From contig NZ_LLWE01000014.1 of the NCBI RefSeq assembly GCF_001562055.1, forward strand, positions 186,001-250,000: DNA of 64,000 nt, given 5' to 3'. The notes beneath the pieces were generated by a model that saw only the letters and a program-made list of their open reading frames with translations, did not search any database and was not told the origin of the DNA. Below, piece by piece: positions 18,697 through 26,747 of this stretch. How positions within the stretch are numbered: position 1 is the first letter of the stretch; each line of letters starts with the position of its first letter. This stretch comes from Polycladidibacter stylochi. Lineage in GTDB: Bacteria > Pseudomonadota > Alphaproteobacteria > Rhizobiales > Stappiaceae. The position numbers and the translations under genes are program-made.

Positions 18697-18721
18697 AAAA
18701 AGGGCCACCCGAGGGCGGCCC
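18697..18721 (-). terminator. Terminator of flagellin 3
   Basis: On the minus strand GGGCCGCCC pairs with GGGTGGCCC, a 9-bp stem with one G-T wobble, followed by TTTTT. Its core is shared with the terminator at 20051-20079. Confidence 0.88.
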
Positions 18722-18748
18722 AATTTAAATACTTTTTGCTATATCCGA

Positions 18749-19675
18749 TTAACGGAACAGGCTCAGGATGTTCTGCGCGCCTTGGTTAGCAATGTTAAGA
18801 GCTTGAATACCAAGCTGTTGCTGTGTTTGCAGTGCTTTCAGACGTGTAGATTCAGCATTCATGTCTGCATCAACAAGCTGACCAATACCGCGATCAACAG
18901 CATCTGTTAACTGACCAACAAACTCTTTTTGCATATCAACACGTTTCTTGAATGAACCAAGCTGAGAAGCAGCTTTCGTCATTGCCTTCAACTGCGTATC
19001 AACAGCCGTTTGAAGATTAGACAATGCTGTATCATCATCTGCAGTACCACCCATGGCAGAGATATTGAAGTCAAGAACATTCGTACCAGTGATACCGCCA
19101 CCAGCAAATGTTAATGCTGCATCAAGAATACCAGCGCCACCGCCTGCTGTATCAATCAACGTTATATTCTTAGTATCAATAGCAATCATCTCAACCTTAG
19201 GATTGCCAGCCGCATCACGCGAGAAGCTACCAACAGTTGATTTAATAGGATTTGCTGTACCAACTTGTTGTTGTAGCCAGTTTTCACCATTGAAAGTTGC
19301 AGATGCAGCAATAGTTTTCAGCTGGTTTTGCATTTCTGTCAGATCGTCCTGGATTTGTGCTTTTGGCACAGAACCTTGTGATGCAGCAATCAATTTTGCT
19401 TTCATATCACGAACAACTTTAACAGCAGAGTTCATTGAAGTGAAAGCGATATCTACAGTCGCAGCACCAAGACCCAAAGCATCTTTAACAGCAGAAAGAG
19501 CTTTGTTATCTGAACGCATTGTTGTTGCGATTGACCAGTATGCAGCATTGTCAGAAGCATCAGCAACACGGTAACCAGTAGAGATACGGTTTTGTGTCAT
19601 ACCCATGTCTTTATTAATAGAAGACAGAGTTTGCAGAGCAACCATTGCGTTGCTGTTAGTCATCAAGCTAGACAT
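18749..19675 (-). CDS. Flagellin 3
   Basis: Filament subunit of 308 aa with a compact centre. The conserved ends are SSLMTNSNAMVALQTLSSIN and the C-terminal block ending QNILSLFR. The short centre at about residues 150-220 is Gly/Ala/Thr-rich (DTAGGGAGILDAALTFAGGG). It carries its own box, leader and terminator. The leader at 19676-19754 has the longest hairpins of the set. Confidence 0.95.
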   Translation of the reverse strand: MSSLMTNSNAMVALQTLSSINKDMGMTQNRISTGYRVADASDNAAYWSIATTMRSDNKALSAVKDALGLGAATVDIAFTSMNSAVKVVRDMKAKLIAASQGSVPKAQIQDDLTEMQNQLKTIAASATFNGENWLQQQVGTANPIKSTVGSFSRDAAGNPKVEMIAIDTKNITLIDTAGGGAGILDAALTFAGGGITGTNVLDFNISAMGGTADDDTALSNLQTAVDTQLKAMTKAASQLGSFKKRVDMQKEFVGQLTDAVDRGIGQLVDADMNAESTRLKALQTQQQLGIQALNIANQGAQNILSLFR

Positions 19676-19754
19676 ATCTAAAAGTCCCTAATGAATAGAA
19701 TTAGTGGACATGTCGGATTTACTTATACCGACAGCAGCAGAATGGCATCATACC
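19676..19754 (-). promoter_or_regulatory. Structured flagellin leader RNA, copy 3
   Basis: P1 is GGTA-TGA-TGCC (19754-19744), P2 is TGTCGG-N11-CCGACA (19733-19711), and P3 is GTCC plus an inner CTAAT/ATTAG stem closing on GGGAC (19709-19684). The base pairs differ from copies 1, 2 and 5 but the fold is kept, which argues for selection on structure. Confidence 0.7.
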
Positions 19755-20050
19755 AACTAATTAGCAACTATTTACTTATCAGCTCTGCGCTGACAACAGA
19801 TAATTAGTTGAAACTTGCCTGAAATTTACCTATTTACTGTGCATAATATAGTATTTAATATCATAAATACATTTTTATTATTGTATGTATGGCGTATATT
19901 TCATACATTATTAATATATATGCATAATATTAGTAATAGTCGCTATGTATTTGCTTTGCATTTTTAGATATGAAATTGATAATAGATTTATTTTTTTTGC
20001 TCTGACTGTGAATTATCATGTTTTATCGAAAGGAATTCACTGCAAAACAC
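19755..20050. other. AT-rich spacer in the flagellin array
   Basis: This is the longest gap of the array. It holds a candidate Rem box (minus strand GTAAA-TTTCAG-GCAAG, 19814-19829) for flagellin 3. Beyond it lie about 200 bp of very AT-rich sequence with many TA and AT runs and no reading frame. It could be bent upstream DNA; nothing more can be supported. Confidence 0.4.
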
Positions 20051-20079
20051 AAAAAGGCCACCCTATCGGGCGGCCTTTT
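20051..20079 (-). terminator. Terminator of flagellin 4
   Basis: The stem is AGGCCACCC/GGGCGGCCT (20055-20063 with 20068-20076), pairing with one wobble on the minus strand, with T runs on both sides. It can work in both directions. Confidence 0.85.
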
Positions 20080-20100
20080 ATCTTCTAAACCACTATCTTA

Positions 20101-21126
20101 TTATCTAAATAAGCTGAGTATGTTTTGAGCGCTGTTGTTTGCTATTGAGAGGGCCTGGATACCCAACTGCTGTTGTGTTTGAAGCGCCTTCAAATGCGTA
20201 GCCTCAACATTCATATCCGCATCAACAAGCTGACCTACACCTCGAGATATCGCATCTGATAGTTCAATTACAAACTCACTTTGTAAGGTAACACGCTTTT
20301 TCACTGAACCTAATGTGGAAGCTGCAGAACTCATTTTCTTTTGTACAATATCAATTTCTTCTATGAGCTTGTTCAGTATCTTTAAATCGTTTTTAGATGT
20401 CGACAGACCTGAAATATCCATAGTTAAAGTGGACATTTCGCTAAAGTCTTTTTTATCGTCACTGCTTCCCATCCAACGGAACGTATCGGTCAAGATTGCT
20501 TTTTTAACTGGTACTTCAAAGAAAAGGCCTGCACCGTGCGTGTGCATCTCCCCATCTCTCATTCCAAAATGCAGCCACTCCAATTCTGGAGGCTTGGGAG
20601 ATGTATTCACGAGTACAATATGTTTGGTATCAATATGGATTTCTTCTAAAGAAAAGACACCTTTATTCCGCCTGACCGAGCCTGAAATAGATTTTTTCAG
20701 CTCATCTTTATCAACGTTTTGCTGTAACCAGTTTTCTCCAGAAAAATTGGCTGAGGCTGTAATCGTGCTAAGTTGCTTTTGGAGCTGACTAATATCAGAT
20801 TGGATCTTCTCTTTATCAAGCCCATTATCCGTAGCAGCGACGAGTTTATTTTTAATTTCATCGACGACTTTAATGGATTGATCCATCGCCGTAAAAGCCA
20901 CATCAATTGTCGCAGCCCCTAGGCCTAGAGAATCTTTCACTGCTGAAAGCGCAGTATTATCCGATTTCATTGTCGTTGAAATTGACCAGTATGCAGCATT
21001 ATCCGATGCATCACTCACACGCAGTCCAGTAGAAATTCTAGATTGTGTTTCGCCCATTTTTTTATTGACTGCACTTAAAGTGTTCAATGCAATCATCGCT
21101 GAACTATTTGTTAATAGGCTAGACAT
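20101..21126 (-). CDS. Flagellin 4 (divergent, without leader element)
   Basis: Filament subunit of 341 aa. The ends are clearly flagellin (SSLLTNSSAMIALNTLSAVN; LGIQALSIANNSAQNILSLF). The centre at about residues 155-245 is unlike the other copies, with His, Met and aromatic residues (GMRDGEMHTHGAGLFFEV). The 187-bp upstream gap lacks both the three-hairpin leader and a convincing direct-repeat box. A minor, differently timed or stress-linked filament subunit is likely, but that is inference. Confidence 0.93.
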   Translation of the reverse strand: MSSLLTNSSAMIALNTLSAVNKKMGETQSRISTGLRVSDASDNAAYWSISTTMKSDNTALSAVKDSLGLGAATIDVAFTAMDQSIKVVDEIKNKLVAATDNGLDKEKIQSDISQLQKQLSTITASANFSGENWLQQNVDKDELKKSISGSVRRNKGVFSLEEIHIDTKHIVLVNTSPKPPELEWLHFGMRDGEMHTHGAGLFFEVPVKKAILTDTFRWMGSSDDKKDFSEMSTLTMDISGLSTSKNDLKILNKLIEEIDIVQKKMSSAASTLGSVKKRVTLQSEFVIELSDAISRGVGQLVDADMNVEATHLKALQTQQQLGIQALSIANNSAQNILSLFR

Positions 21127-21257
21127 AAAGCCCCCATATTCCAGAAATATATTTTTTTTACTGCATTTTGTTTTTTCTTATGCAACTTACAGCATAAATT
21201 TTTTTATAATACAACCAAATTTGAAGAATAGATTATTTGATTTATTTGCTGTTTTAA

Positions 21258-21292
21258 TAAAAATAGCCGCGCCTTTTAACAGACGCGGCTAT
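21258..21292 (-). terminator. Terminator of flagellin 5
   Basis: On the minus strand ATAGCCGCG (21292-21284) pairs with CGCGGCTAT (21271-21263), followed by TTTTATT. Confidence 0.85.
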
Positions 21293-21313
21293 CTCATTTA
21301 TTTATATTGCTAA

Positions 21314-22222
21314 TTAGCGGAACAAGCTTAGGATATTCTGAGAACCGGAGTTCGCAATTGAAAGCGCTTGAATACCCAGCTGCTGTTGAGTCTGCAATGC
21401 TTTCAAGCGTGTTGATTCGGCATTCATGTCCGCATCAACCAGCTGACCAACACCACGGGAAATCGCGTCGGACAAGGCACCAACAAAATCTTGCTGCATA
21501 TCAATACGCTTTTTCGCAGAACCGAGTGTGGTTGCAGCATCTGTCATTTTAGAAAGCTGTCCATCAACATCAGATACTAAAGTATCCAATTTTGCCAAGT
21601 CGGCTGCGCTATCTGTCAAAGCAGAAATATCAATGGTAAGCATTGTCGAGGCACCGTCAGTGAGAACTGTATCAAGCAAACCTGCATTACCACCTGCAGA
21701 ATCGACAAGAACAACACCTGATGTATCAACTGTAATAGTCTCTATGGAAACAGCTGTACCGGAGCGGGAGAACGACCCTACTACTTCCTTATTGGTGTTT
21801 GCTGTACCAATAGCTTGCTCCAGCCAGTTTTCACCGTTGAAGTTTGCAGAGCTTGCGATTGTTTGCAGCTGCTCTTGAAGAGCGGCAACGTCTTCCTGAA
21901 TTTTAGCACGATCCACACCAGGCTCACGCGCAGCAACAAGTTTCTGTTTGATTTCATCAACTGTTTTAACAGCCTGATCCATTGCAGTGAAAGCAACATC
22001 CACTGTCGCAGCACCTAAACCAAGCGCATCTTTAACAGCGGATAGTGCGCCATTATCAGACTTCATGGTTGTTGCAATAGACCAGTAGGCAGCATTGTCG
22101 GATGCATCAGCAACACGCAGACCAGTAGAAATACGGTTCTGCGTTGTTGCCATCTGATCGTTAATACCCTGCAACGTTTGAAGAGCAACCATTGCTGAAG
22201 TGTTTGTCAGTAAGCTAGACAT
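21314..22222 (-). CDS. Flagellin 5
   Basis: Filament subunit of 302 aa from the ATG at 22222. The frame extends 8 codons upstream to 22246, but that part overlaps the leader hairpins and lacks family similarity. The ends are SSLLTNTSAMVALQTLQGIN and LGIQALSIANSGSQNILSLF. The centre is short and Thr/Ala/Gly-rich. It is the first flagellin downstream of the fliP operon terminator and has a perfect GCAAG direct repeat upstream. Confidence 0.95.
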   Translation of the reverse strand: MSSLLTNTSAMVALQTLQGINDQMATTQNRISTGLRVADASDNAAYWSIATTMKSDNGALSAVKDALGLGAATVDVAFTAMDQAVKTVDEIKQKLVAAREPGVDRAKIQEDVAALQEQLQTIASSANFNGENWLEQAIGTANTNKEVVGSFSRSGTAVSIETITVDTSGVVLVDSAGGNAGLLDTVLTDGASTMLTIDISALTDSAADLAKLDTLVSDVDGQLSKMTDAATTLGSAKKRIDMQQDFVGALSDAISRGVGQLVDADMNAESTRLKALQTQQQLGIQALSIANSGSQNILSLFR

Positions 22223-22292
22223 ATTATTCGTCCCTATTTGATGCACTGGGACATTTCGGATTTTAACCGAAGCAACGAAACGGCTTCATACC
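22223..22292 (-). promoter_or_regulatory. Structured flagellin leader RNA, copy 4 (before flagellin 5)
   Basis: P1 is GGT/GCC around ATGAA (22292-22282), P2 is TTCGG-N7-CCGAA (22271-22255), and P3 is GTCCC-N13-GGGAC (22252-22230), with the right arm acting as Shine-Dalgarno. Confidence 0.7.
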
Positions 22293-22347
22293 CTGCCCTA
22301 TTATTATTTTGTGGCAGTTCGTTACAGGACAAACATTGTACATGTAA

Positions 22348-22363
22348 CTTGCATGAAGCTTGC
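22348..22363 (-). promoter_or_regulatory. Candidate Rem box, flagellin 5
   Basis: The minus strand reads GCAAG-CTTCAT-GCAAG, a perfect 5-bp direct repeat at 11-bp spacing. Just upstream lies GTAACGTAA, a word also present upstream of rem. Confidence 0.55.
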
Positions 22364-22457
22364 TTAAATTACGTTACGTTACTTAGGGTTGTATTTATTT
22401 TATATTCTCTTTTTAGTTGTGTTAATAATTATGTTAAGGCTCTGATTAACAATAGAA

Positions 22458-22491
22458 AAGGCCTGAATATAGTTTCCTATATTCAGGCCTT
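22458..22491 (-). terminator. Terminator of the flgB-fliP operon
   Basis: A perfect 15-bp stem (22458-22472 with 22477-22491, loop of 4) is followed by TTTT on the minus strand. It is the strongest hairpin in the flagellar region. Confidence 0.9.
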
Positions 22492-22523
22492 GACTTAAAA
22501 ATACAATTTTAAAAAGTAATTTC

Positions 22524-23288
22524 TTAAACGAACGAGCGTATCAGACCAGCTGTCAAAAGATGCCACCCATCGACGAGTACAAAAAACAAAACCTTGAATG
22601 GCATTGATATTACTGTCGGCGGTAACATCATCATCCCCATGGACATCGTTAGCGTCGCAACAATCATATCTATAACAACAAAAGGCAACGCTATGAGAAA
22701 GCCAATTTCAAAGCCACGCCTTAGTTCTGATATCATGAAGGCTGGAATGACAACGCGTAGATCCAGTTTTTCTACCGGTGCATCCTTATCGTAGCCAAAA
22801 GAGCTAACTGCCAACTCATCGAATAAGACTAAATCTTTTTCGCGTATGTTATTTAACATAAAAGTTCGAAAAGGCTTTGTCATTTCATCGTAGGCGGCTT
22901 CTTCGCTAATCTCATTATTTATGAGCGGCTGTAGGCCATTACGCCATGCCTGATCGAAAGTCGGCGCCATTACGTAAAACGTCATAAACAAGGCAAGAGA
23001 TACCATGATTATATTGGCAGGCGTCGTTTGCAAGCCCATACCAGAACGCAAGAAACTCAATGCAACTGCAAAGCGAGTGAAGCTCGTTACCATTACCATT
23101 ATACCAGGCGCTAGCGAAAGTACTGTCAATATCATCAAGTACTGTATTATTCGCCCGGAAGCTGCACCCTGCCCTTGAGGCAACATATCTGCTAGGTTAA
23201 ACGATTGTGCAAAAGCAGCCCCCCCTATTGTTGTAAGAAAGAGGGCTGCCAATATAATCTGTATTTTTTTACGGTGTTTCGAGATCAC
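22524..23288 (-). CDS. fliP: Flagellar export gate protein FliP
   Basis: FliP is the core pore subunit of the type III export gate. The 254-aa protein has a cleavable signal peptide (to about AFAQ, residue 28) and the family signature MVTSFTRFAVALSFLR near residue 66. More membrane segments end at LLTAGLIRSF. The start overlaps the fliL stop by 4 bp (ATGA). It is the last gene of the flgB operon. Confidence 0.95.
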   Translation of the reverse strand: MISKHRKKIQIILAALFLTTIGGAAFAQSFNLADMLPQGQGAASGRIIQYLMILTVLSLAPGIMVMVTSFTRFAVALSFLRSGMGLQTTPANIIMVSLALFMTFYVMAPTFDQAWRNGLQPLINNEISEEAAYDEMTKPFRTFMLNNIREKDLVLFDELAVSSFGYDKDAPVEKLDLRVVIPAFMISELRRGFEIGFLIALPFVVIDMIVATLTMSMGMMMLPPTVISMPFKVLFFVLVDGWHLLTAGLIRSFV

Positions 23289-23770
23289 TGTATTACCACC
23301 GATTCAAGTACCAGTTCCCGCACATTATTGCCCCCGCGCATTTTAGCACGTTCATTAAGATCATCTCGTAATCTCAGTAGGCCGCGTGTACCTTCAAGCT
23401 GCCTTGGCCCGAGTGTTCGCGCATAAAGCAAAAAATCCTGCTCTATCTCTTTTACCAAAACAGCGTGATCATCTTCACTAAGGCTATCTTTTACTAAGAT
23501 AATCGAAGCTTCAATTCTTATCCAATGATCGGATGAGGAAAGCAGGTTGGTAACAATAGGCTTTAGGCCAATTATCTCGCTTCCCTTTACATATATTGGA
23601 TTAATCATGCCTGGGTTATCTTCACGACGCTCTTCAATAAGTTGCGTATGTACACGGTCAACTAAAGAGGAACCTAGCAAAGCTCCTCCGATTGCAGCAA
23701 AAACTGTTAGTGTAAAAATTGCTGTTGCAGCTGCGGCTTTAGGGTTTTCCCGAAAAAAATTCTTGAGCAT
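23285..23770 (-). CDS. fliL: Flagellar basal body protein FliL
   Basis: FliL is a single-pass inner-membrane protein that surrounds and supports the stator. The 161-aa product has one membrane helix at about residues 14-36 and a periplasmic domain with a family-typical end (LLRLRDDLNERAKMRGGNNV). It lies between flgH (8 bp) and fliP (4-bp overlap), as in rhizobia. Confidence 0.88.
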   Translation of the reverse strand: MLKNFFRENPKAAAATAIFTLTVFAAIGGALLGSSLVDRVHTQLIEERREDNPGMINPIYVKGSEIIGLKPIVTNLLSSSDHWIRIEASIILVKDSLSEDDHAVLVKEIEQDFLLYARTLGPRQLEGTRGLLRLRDDLNERAKMRGGNNVRELVLESVVIQ

Positions 23771-23778
23771 AGTCTCTC

Positions 23779-24489
23779 CTAGAATGGGGAAATCTTATCA
23801 AACACTTGCTGCCCTAAACCTGGCTGCTGCATTTGTGTCATTTGTCCACGCCCACCGTAAGATACACGAGCTTCTGCGATCTTGTCATAGGCGATGGTGT
23901 TGCGGCCGGTAATATCCATTGGTCTGACGATACCAGCTACATTAAGTACACGAATTTCGAAATTAACGCGCACCTCCTGTTGACCACTGATAATCAAATT
24001 TCCGTTTGGCAATACACGCGTAACAACTGCTGCAATTGATAGGTTAATTTTTTCTGCCCTATCAATTTGCCCCTCACCTTTCATTGTAGAACCACCAGTA
24101 CCAGATACTTGTGCTTCCATGCTACCGGTGGATACTGTACCCCACTTAAATGAGCCACCAATTCCATTCTTTGCAGAAGAATTGCGTTTTCTTTCTGAGG
24201 TATTATCCAATTGCGCGTTGTCGTTTATTGAAATTAAAACTGTAACAACGTCTCCGACATCATGCGCTCTTGGGTCCTTAAAAAAGTTTTGCTTGTCTTT
24301 GGCCCAGAGCCCATGAAAGCTCCGCTTTTTTTGCAGGTTTTGATTAGGAACAGCAAAGCTGGAACGAGCTATTTTGGGGTGCAAACCATCACCAAGTGGT
24401 GTCAGTTCAGGCTCTCTTCCAATATCACTCATCACTGTTGAGCAGCCTCCGAGCGCTGTCAATGCAGCAATAATCATAAGTTTTCTCAT
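23779..24489 (-). CDS. flgH: Flagellar L-ring lipoprotein FlgH
   Basis: FlgH builds the outer-membrane L ring. The 236-aa protein has a lipoprotein signal with lipobox LGGC (Cys16). The family motifs are DVVTVLISINDNAQLDNTSE, NLIISGQQEVRVNFE and the C-terminal RVSYGGRGQM. The start overlaps the motE stop by 4 bp, so translation is coupled. Confidence 0.95.
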   Translation of the reverse strand: MRKLMIIAALTALGGCSTVMSDIGREPELTPLGDGLHPKIARSSFAVPNQNLQKKRSFHGLWAKDKQNFFKDPRAHDVGDVVTVLISINDNAQLDNTSERKRNSSAKNGIGGSFKWGTVSTGSMEAQVSGTGGSTMKGEGQIDRAEKINLSIAAVVTRVLPNGNLIISGQQEVRVNFEIRVLNVAGIVRPMDITGRNTIAYDKIAEARVSYGGRGQMTQMQQPGLGQQVFDKISPF

Positions 24490-25040
24490 GATTGACCCTC
24501 TTTTGCTTTGCGCGCTGTAAGCATTGCCATTGTATCCGTTAGGAAAGCTGCACGATCTGATGGCATTTCGGCCAAGATTGCACCTGCCTGTCTTGGTTTC
24601 ATTTGTAATAGAATAGAAACAGCGGTGTTATCATCCAGGGTACCCAACTGGGCTGCAGCTGCATCAGCACGCATTTGCGCATAAATCTGCACAACGTGCC
24701 CTTCTGAGCGCTTTAAAATCTCATCTCGCTTGGTAACCCACTTTTTAAGCTCTGCAATTTTTGCATCAAGTGCAGTCATTTTATCATGCATACGCTTTTC
24801 AACATCGAATAATGCACGCATTTGCCATTCAATACGCGCATCCGTTGCAGATTCGGCAGTTGTTTTACAATAATTTTGCGCATCCTTTACAGCTTGGTGA
24901 ATTAGTTCCTTTTCCACCTCAACCTGCTCCGGCTGTTCATTATATTTTTGCGCCATCACCGGTGATACACACACCATCAACACACTGGAAATGGCCAGGG
25001 TACGTATAACTTGCAGCGCTTGATTATGTGGTCTCAACAT
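24486..25040 (-). CDS. motE: MotE, periplasmic chaperone for MotC
   Basis: In Sinorhizobium, MotE is a periplasmic chaperone that stabilises MotC. The 184-aa protein has a signal peptide (cleavage near VMAQ, residue 31), a coiled coil at about residues 85-115 and a C-terminal MgtE-N-like helical repeat (AAAQLGTLDDNTAVSILLQM). Its place between flgI and flgH is typical of the order. motC is in a separate operon at 9284-10489, so the pair depends on coordinated expression. Confidence 0.85.
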   Translation of the reverse strand: MLRPHNQALQVIRTLAISSVLMVCVSPVMAQKYNEQPEQVEVEKELIHQAVKDAQNYCKTTAESATDARIEWQMRALFDVEKRMHDKMTALDAKIAELKKWVTKRDEILKRSEGHVVQIYAQMRADAAAAQLGTLDDNTAVSILLQMKPRQAGAILAEMPSDRAAFLTDTMAMLTARKAKEGQS

Positions 25041-25079
25041 GGGCCTAACAGTTTCAATTCTATTTTATTGAATGTCTTT

Positions 25080-25104
25080 GAGTAAGCTTGTTTGTAGCTT
25101 ACTC
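25080..25104 (-). promoter_or_regulatory. Perfect inverted repeat containing a Rem-like box, between flgI and motE
   Basis: GAGTAAGCT (25080-25088) and AGCTTACTC (25096-25104) form a 9-bp stem with a 7-base loop. The same bases include GTAAG-CTACAA-ACAAG (25102-25087, minus strand), which fits the direct-repeat pattern. No T run follows. It is either an internal promoter site or an mRNA-processing hairpin. Confidence 0.45.
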
Positions 25105-25121
25105 TCTCAGGTACAAACGGA

Positions 25122-26249
25122 TCACTTAACAACCAAAGTTGCCTGAAGCGCTCCTGCACGTTTAATGGATTGCAAAATCGCAATAATCCCAGTTGGCTTC
25201 AAACCAATTCTGTTGAGCCCGCGCACCAGCGTTTGTAGGTCCGTACCTTGAACAATTTTGAGTTGACCATCGCCTTCTTCGGCATCAATTGCGGTTCGGG
25301 GCACAACTTGTGTTTCCCCAACACGAGCAAACGGACTTGGCTGAGAGACTTGCGGCTGCTCAGACACACGCACAGTTAAATTACCATGCGTAACAGCAAC
25401 CGTTGAAACTCGTACATTGCTACCAATAACAACTGTTCCAGTACGTTCATCAATGACAACTTTTGCAGGACTATCCGGCTGTACCATCAACCCTTCAATT
25501 TGAGAGATGAAGCGTACTGCACTCATGGAAACAGGTCGTTGCACCTCAATCGAACGATAGTCCAACTCCTTAGCCATCTTCACACCGTAACGGTTCATTG
25601 TGAAAGCATTAATTGCATCCGTTACTCGTACAGAAGTCTTAAAATCGGGATTTCTCAACTCATAAATAAGTGCCGGCAACTCAGCAAATTGGTCTGGCAA
25701 TGTTCTTTCAATTAAAGCACCATTGGAAACGACACCTGCTGTTGGCACACCTTGTGTCAATTGCTCGGCTTCACCTTCAGCAGAAAAGCCAGAAACAAAT
25801 ACAGAGCCTTGAGCCACTGCATAAACGTTTCCATCTGCCCCCATTAATGGTGTTACGAGCAAGGTACCCCCTTGCAGTGAACTTGCATCGCCAAGAGAGC
25901 CAACTGAAACATCAATTCTTGAGCCAAAGCCAGCGAATGGTGGCAATTCGGCTGTTACAACAACAGCAGCAACGTTAGCGGTTCCCAAACTAACATCGCG
26001 CACGTTAACACCCATACGCTCCAACATGCTTTGCAAAGCCTGCTCAGTAAAAGGTGAGCTTCGCATACTGTCACCGGTTCCATTCAAACCGATAACCAAG
26101 CCGTACCCAACCAATTGGTTGTCGCGCATGCCGCGTAAATGAGCAATATCCTTAATACGGACCATTGCTTGAGATGCTTCTGTCGCTGCAATAAAAATCA
26201 TTACCACCGGGAGAACCAGGCGGATCATTCGAGACAATAAAGCCGTCAT
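25122..26249 (-). CDS. flgI: Flagellar P-ring protein FlgI
   Basis: FlgI forms the periplasmic P ring around the rod. The 375-aa protein has a signal peptide (to about SQAM, residue 29) and the family start VRIKDIAHLRGMRDNQLVGY, followed by GLVIGLNGTGDS and GTLLVTPLMGADG. It ends with the conserved IGLKPTGIIAILQSIKRAGA block. It lies 3 bp downstream of flgA, its chaperone. Confidence 0.96.
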   Translation of the reverse strand: MTALLSRMIRLVLPVVMIFIAATEASQAMVRIKDIAHLRGMRDNQLVGYGLVIGLNGTGDSMRSSPFTEQALQSMLERMGVNVRDVSLGTANVAAVVVTAELPPFAGFGSRIDVSVGSLGDASSLQGGTLLVTPLMGADGNVYAVAQGSVFVSGFSAEGEAEQLTQGVPTAGVVSNGALIERTLPDQFAELPALIYELRNPDFKTSVRVTDAINAFTMNRYGVKMAKELDYRSIEVQRPVSMSAVRFISQIEGLMVQPDSPAKVVIDERTGTVVIGSNVRVSTVAVTHGNLTVRVSEQPQVSQPSPFARVGETQVVPRTAIDAEEGDGQLKIVQGTDLQTLVRGLNRIGLKPTGIIAILQSIKRAGALQATLVVK

Positions 26250-26252
26250 GGC

Positions 26253-26729
26253 CTAGCCTCCCTTAGCCAGTAAGGTACCATCTTCCTGAATTTCTCCAGT
26301 AACATTCAGGTCGGTATCCATATTTCTTGCTTTAATAATATCGCCAACACTGCCGGATTCGAGCGCTTCAACAACAGCACGAATTTCCAAACCGTTTTCT
26401 TTAAAAATGAGCGTTGCTGCTGCGCCGCGCTTAATCAGAATTGGCTTACGTAGGGCATTAAATGGAATTGGCTGACCAGGTAAAAGTGTTCGGCGCGCCT
26501 CTTGACCAATTAATTTAGAAGGATTTCTTACAACAGACATATTGCCTATTGATTTTTGATAGAAACGTTTTTCCGTCACCATGCCAACAGAAATAAGATC
26601 ACCAGGATAAATTACGACAACTGGAACTGGTAAAGTTATTGTTGGCCTTGCTGCTTGTGCACTCAACGAGACAAGTAACAAGGTTGTTACAACAACAAAA
26701 AAACGTATTAGCCTATCAATAAGCAACAT
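26253..26729 (-). CDS. flgA: P-ring assembly chaperone FlgA
   Basis: FlgA is the periplasmic chaperone for FlgI polymerisation. The 158-aa product has a signal peptide (cleavage after AQA, residue 26) and an SAF-like beta domain: LLPGQPIPFNALRKPILIKRG, then GSVGDIIKARNMDTD. It lies between flgG and flgI. Confidence 0.9.
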   Translation of the reverse strand: MLLIDRLIRFFVVVTTLLLVSLSAQAARPTITLPVPVVVIYPGDLISVGMVTEKRFYQKSIGNMSVVRNPSKLIGQEARRTLLPGQPIPFNALRKPILIKRGAAATLIFKENGLEIRAVVEALESGSVGDIIKARNMDTDLNVTGEIQEDGTLLAKGG

Positions 26730-26747
26730 GCCTGCTTCATGTCCTAA

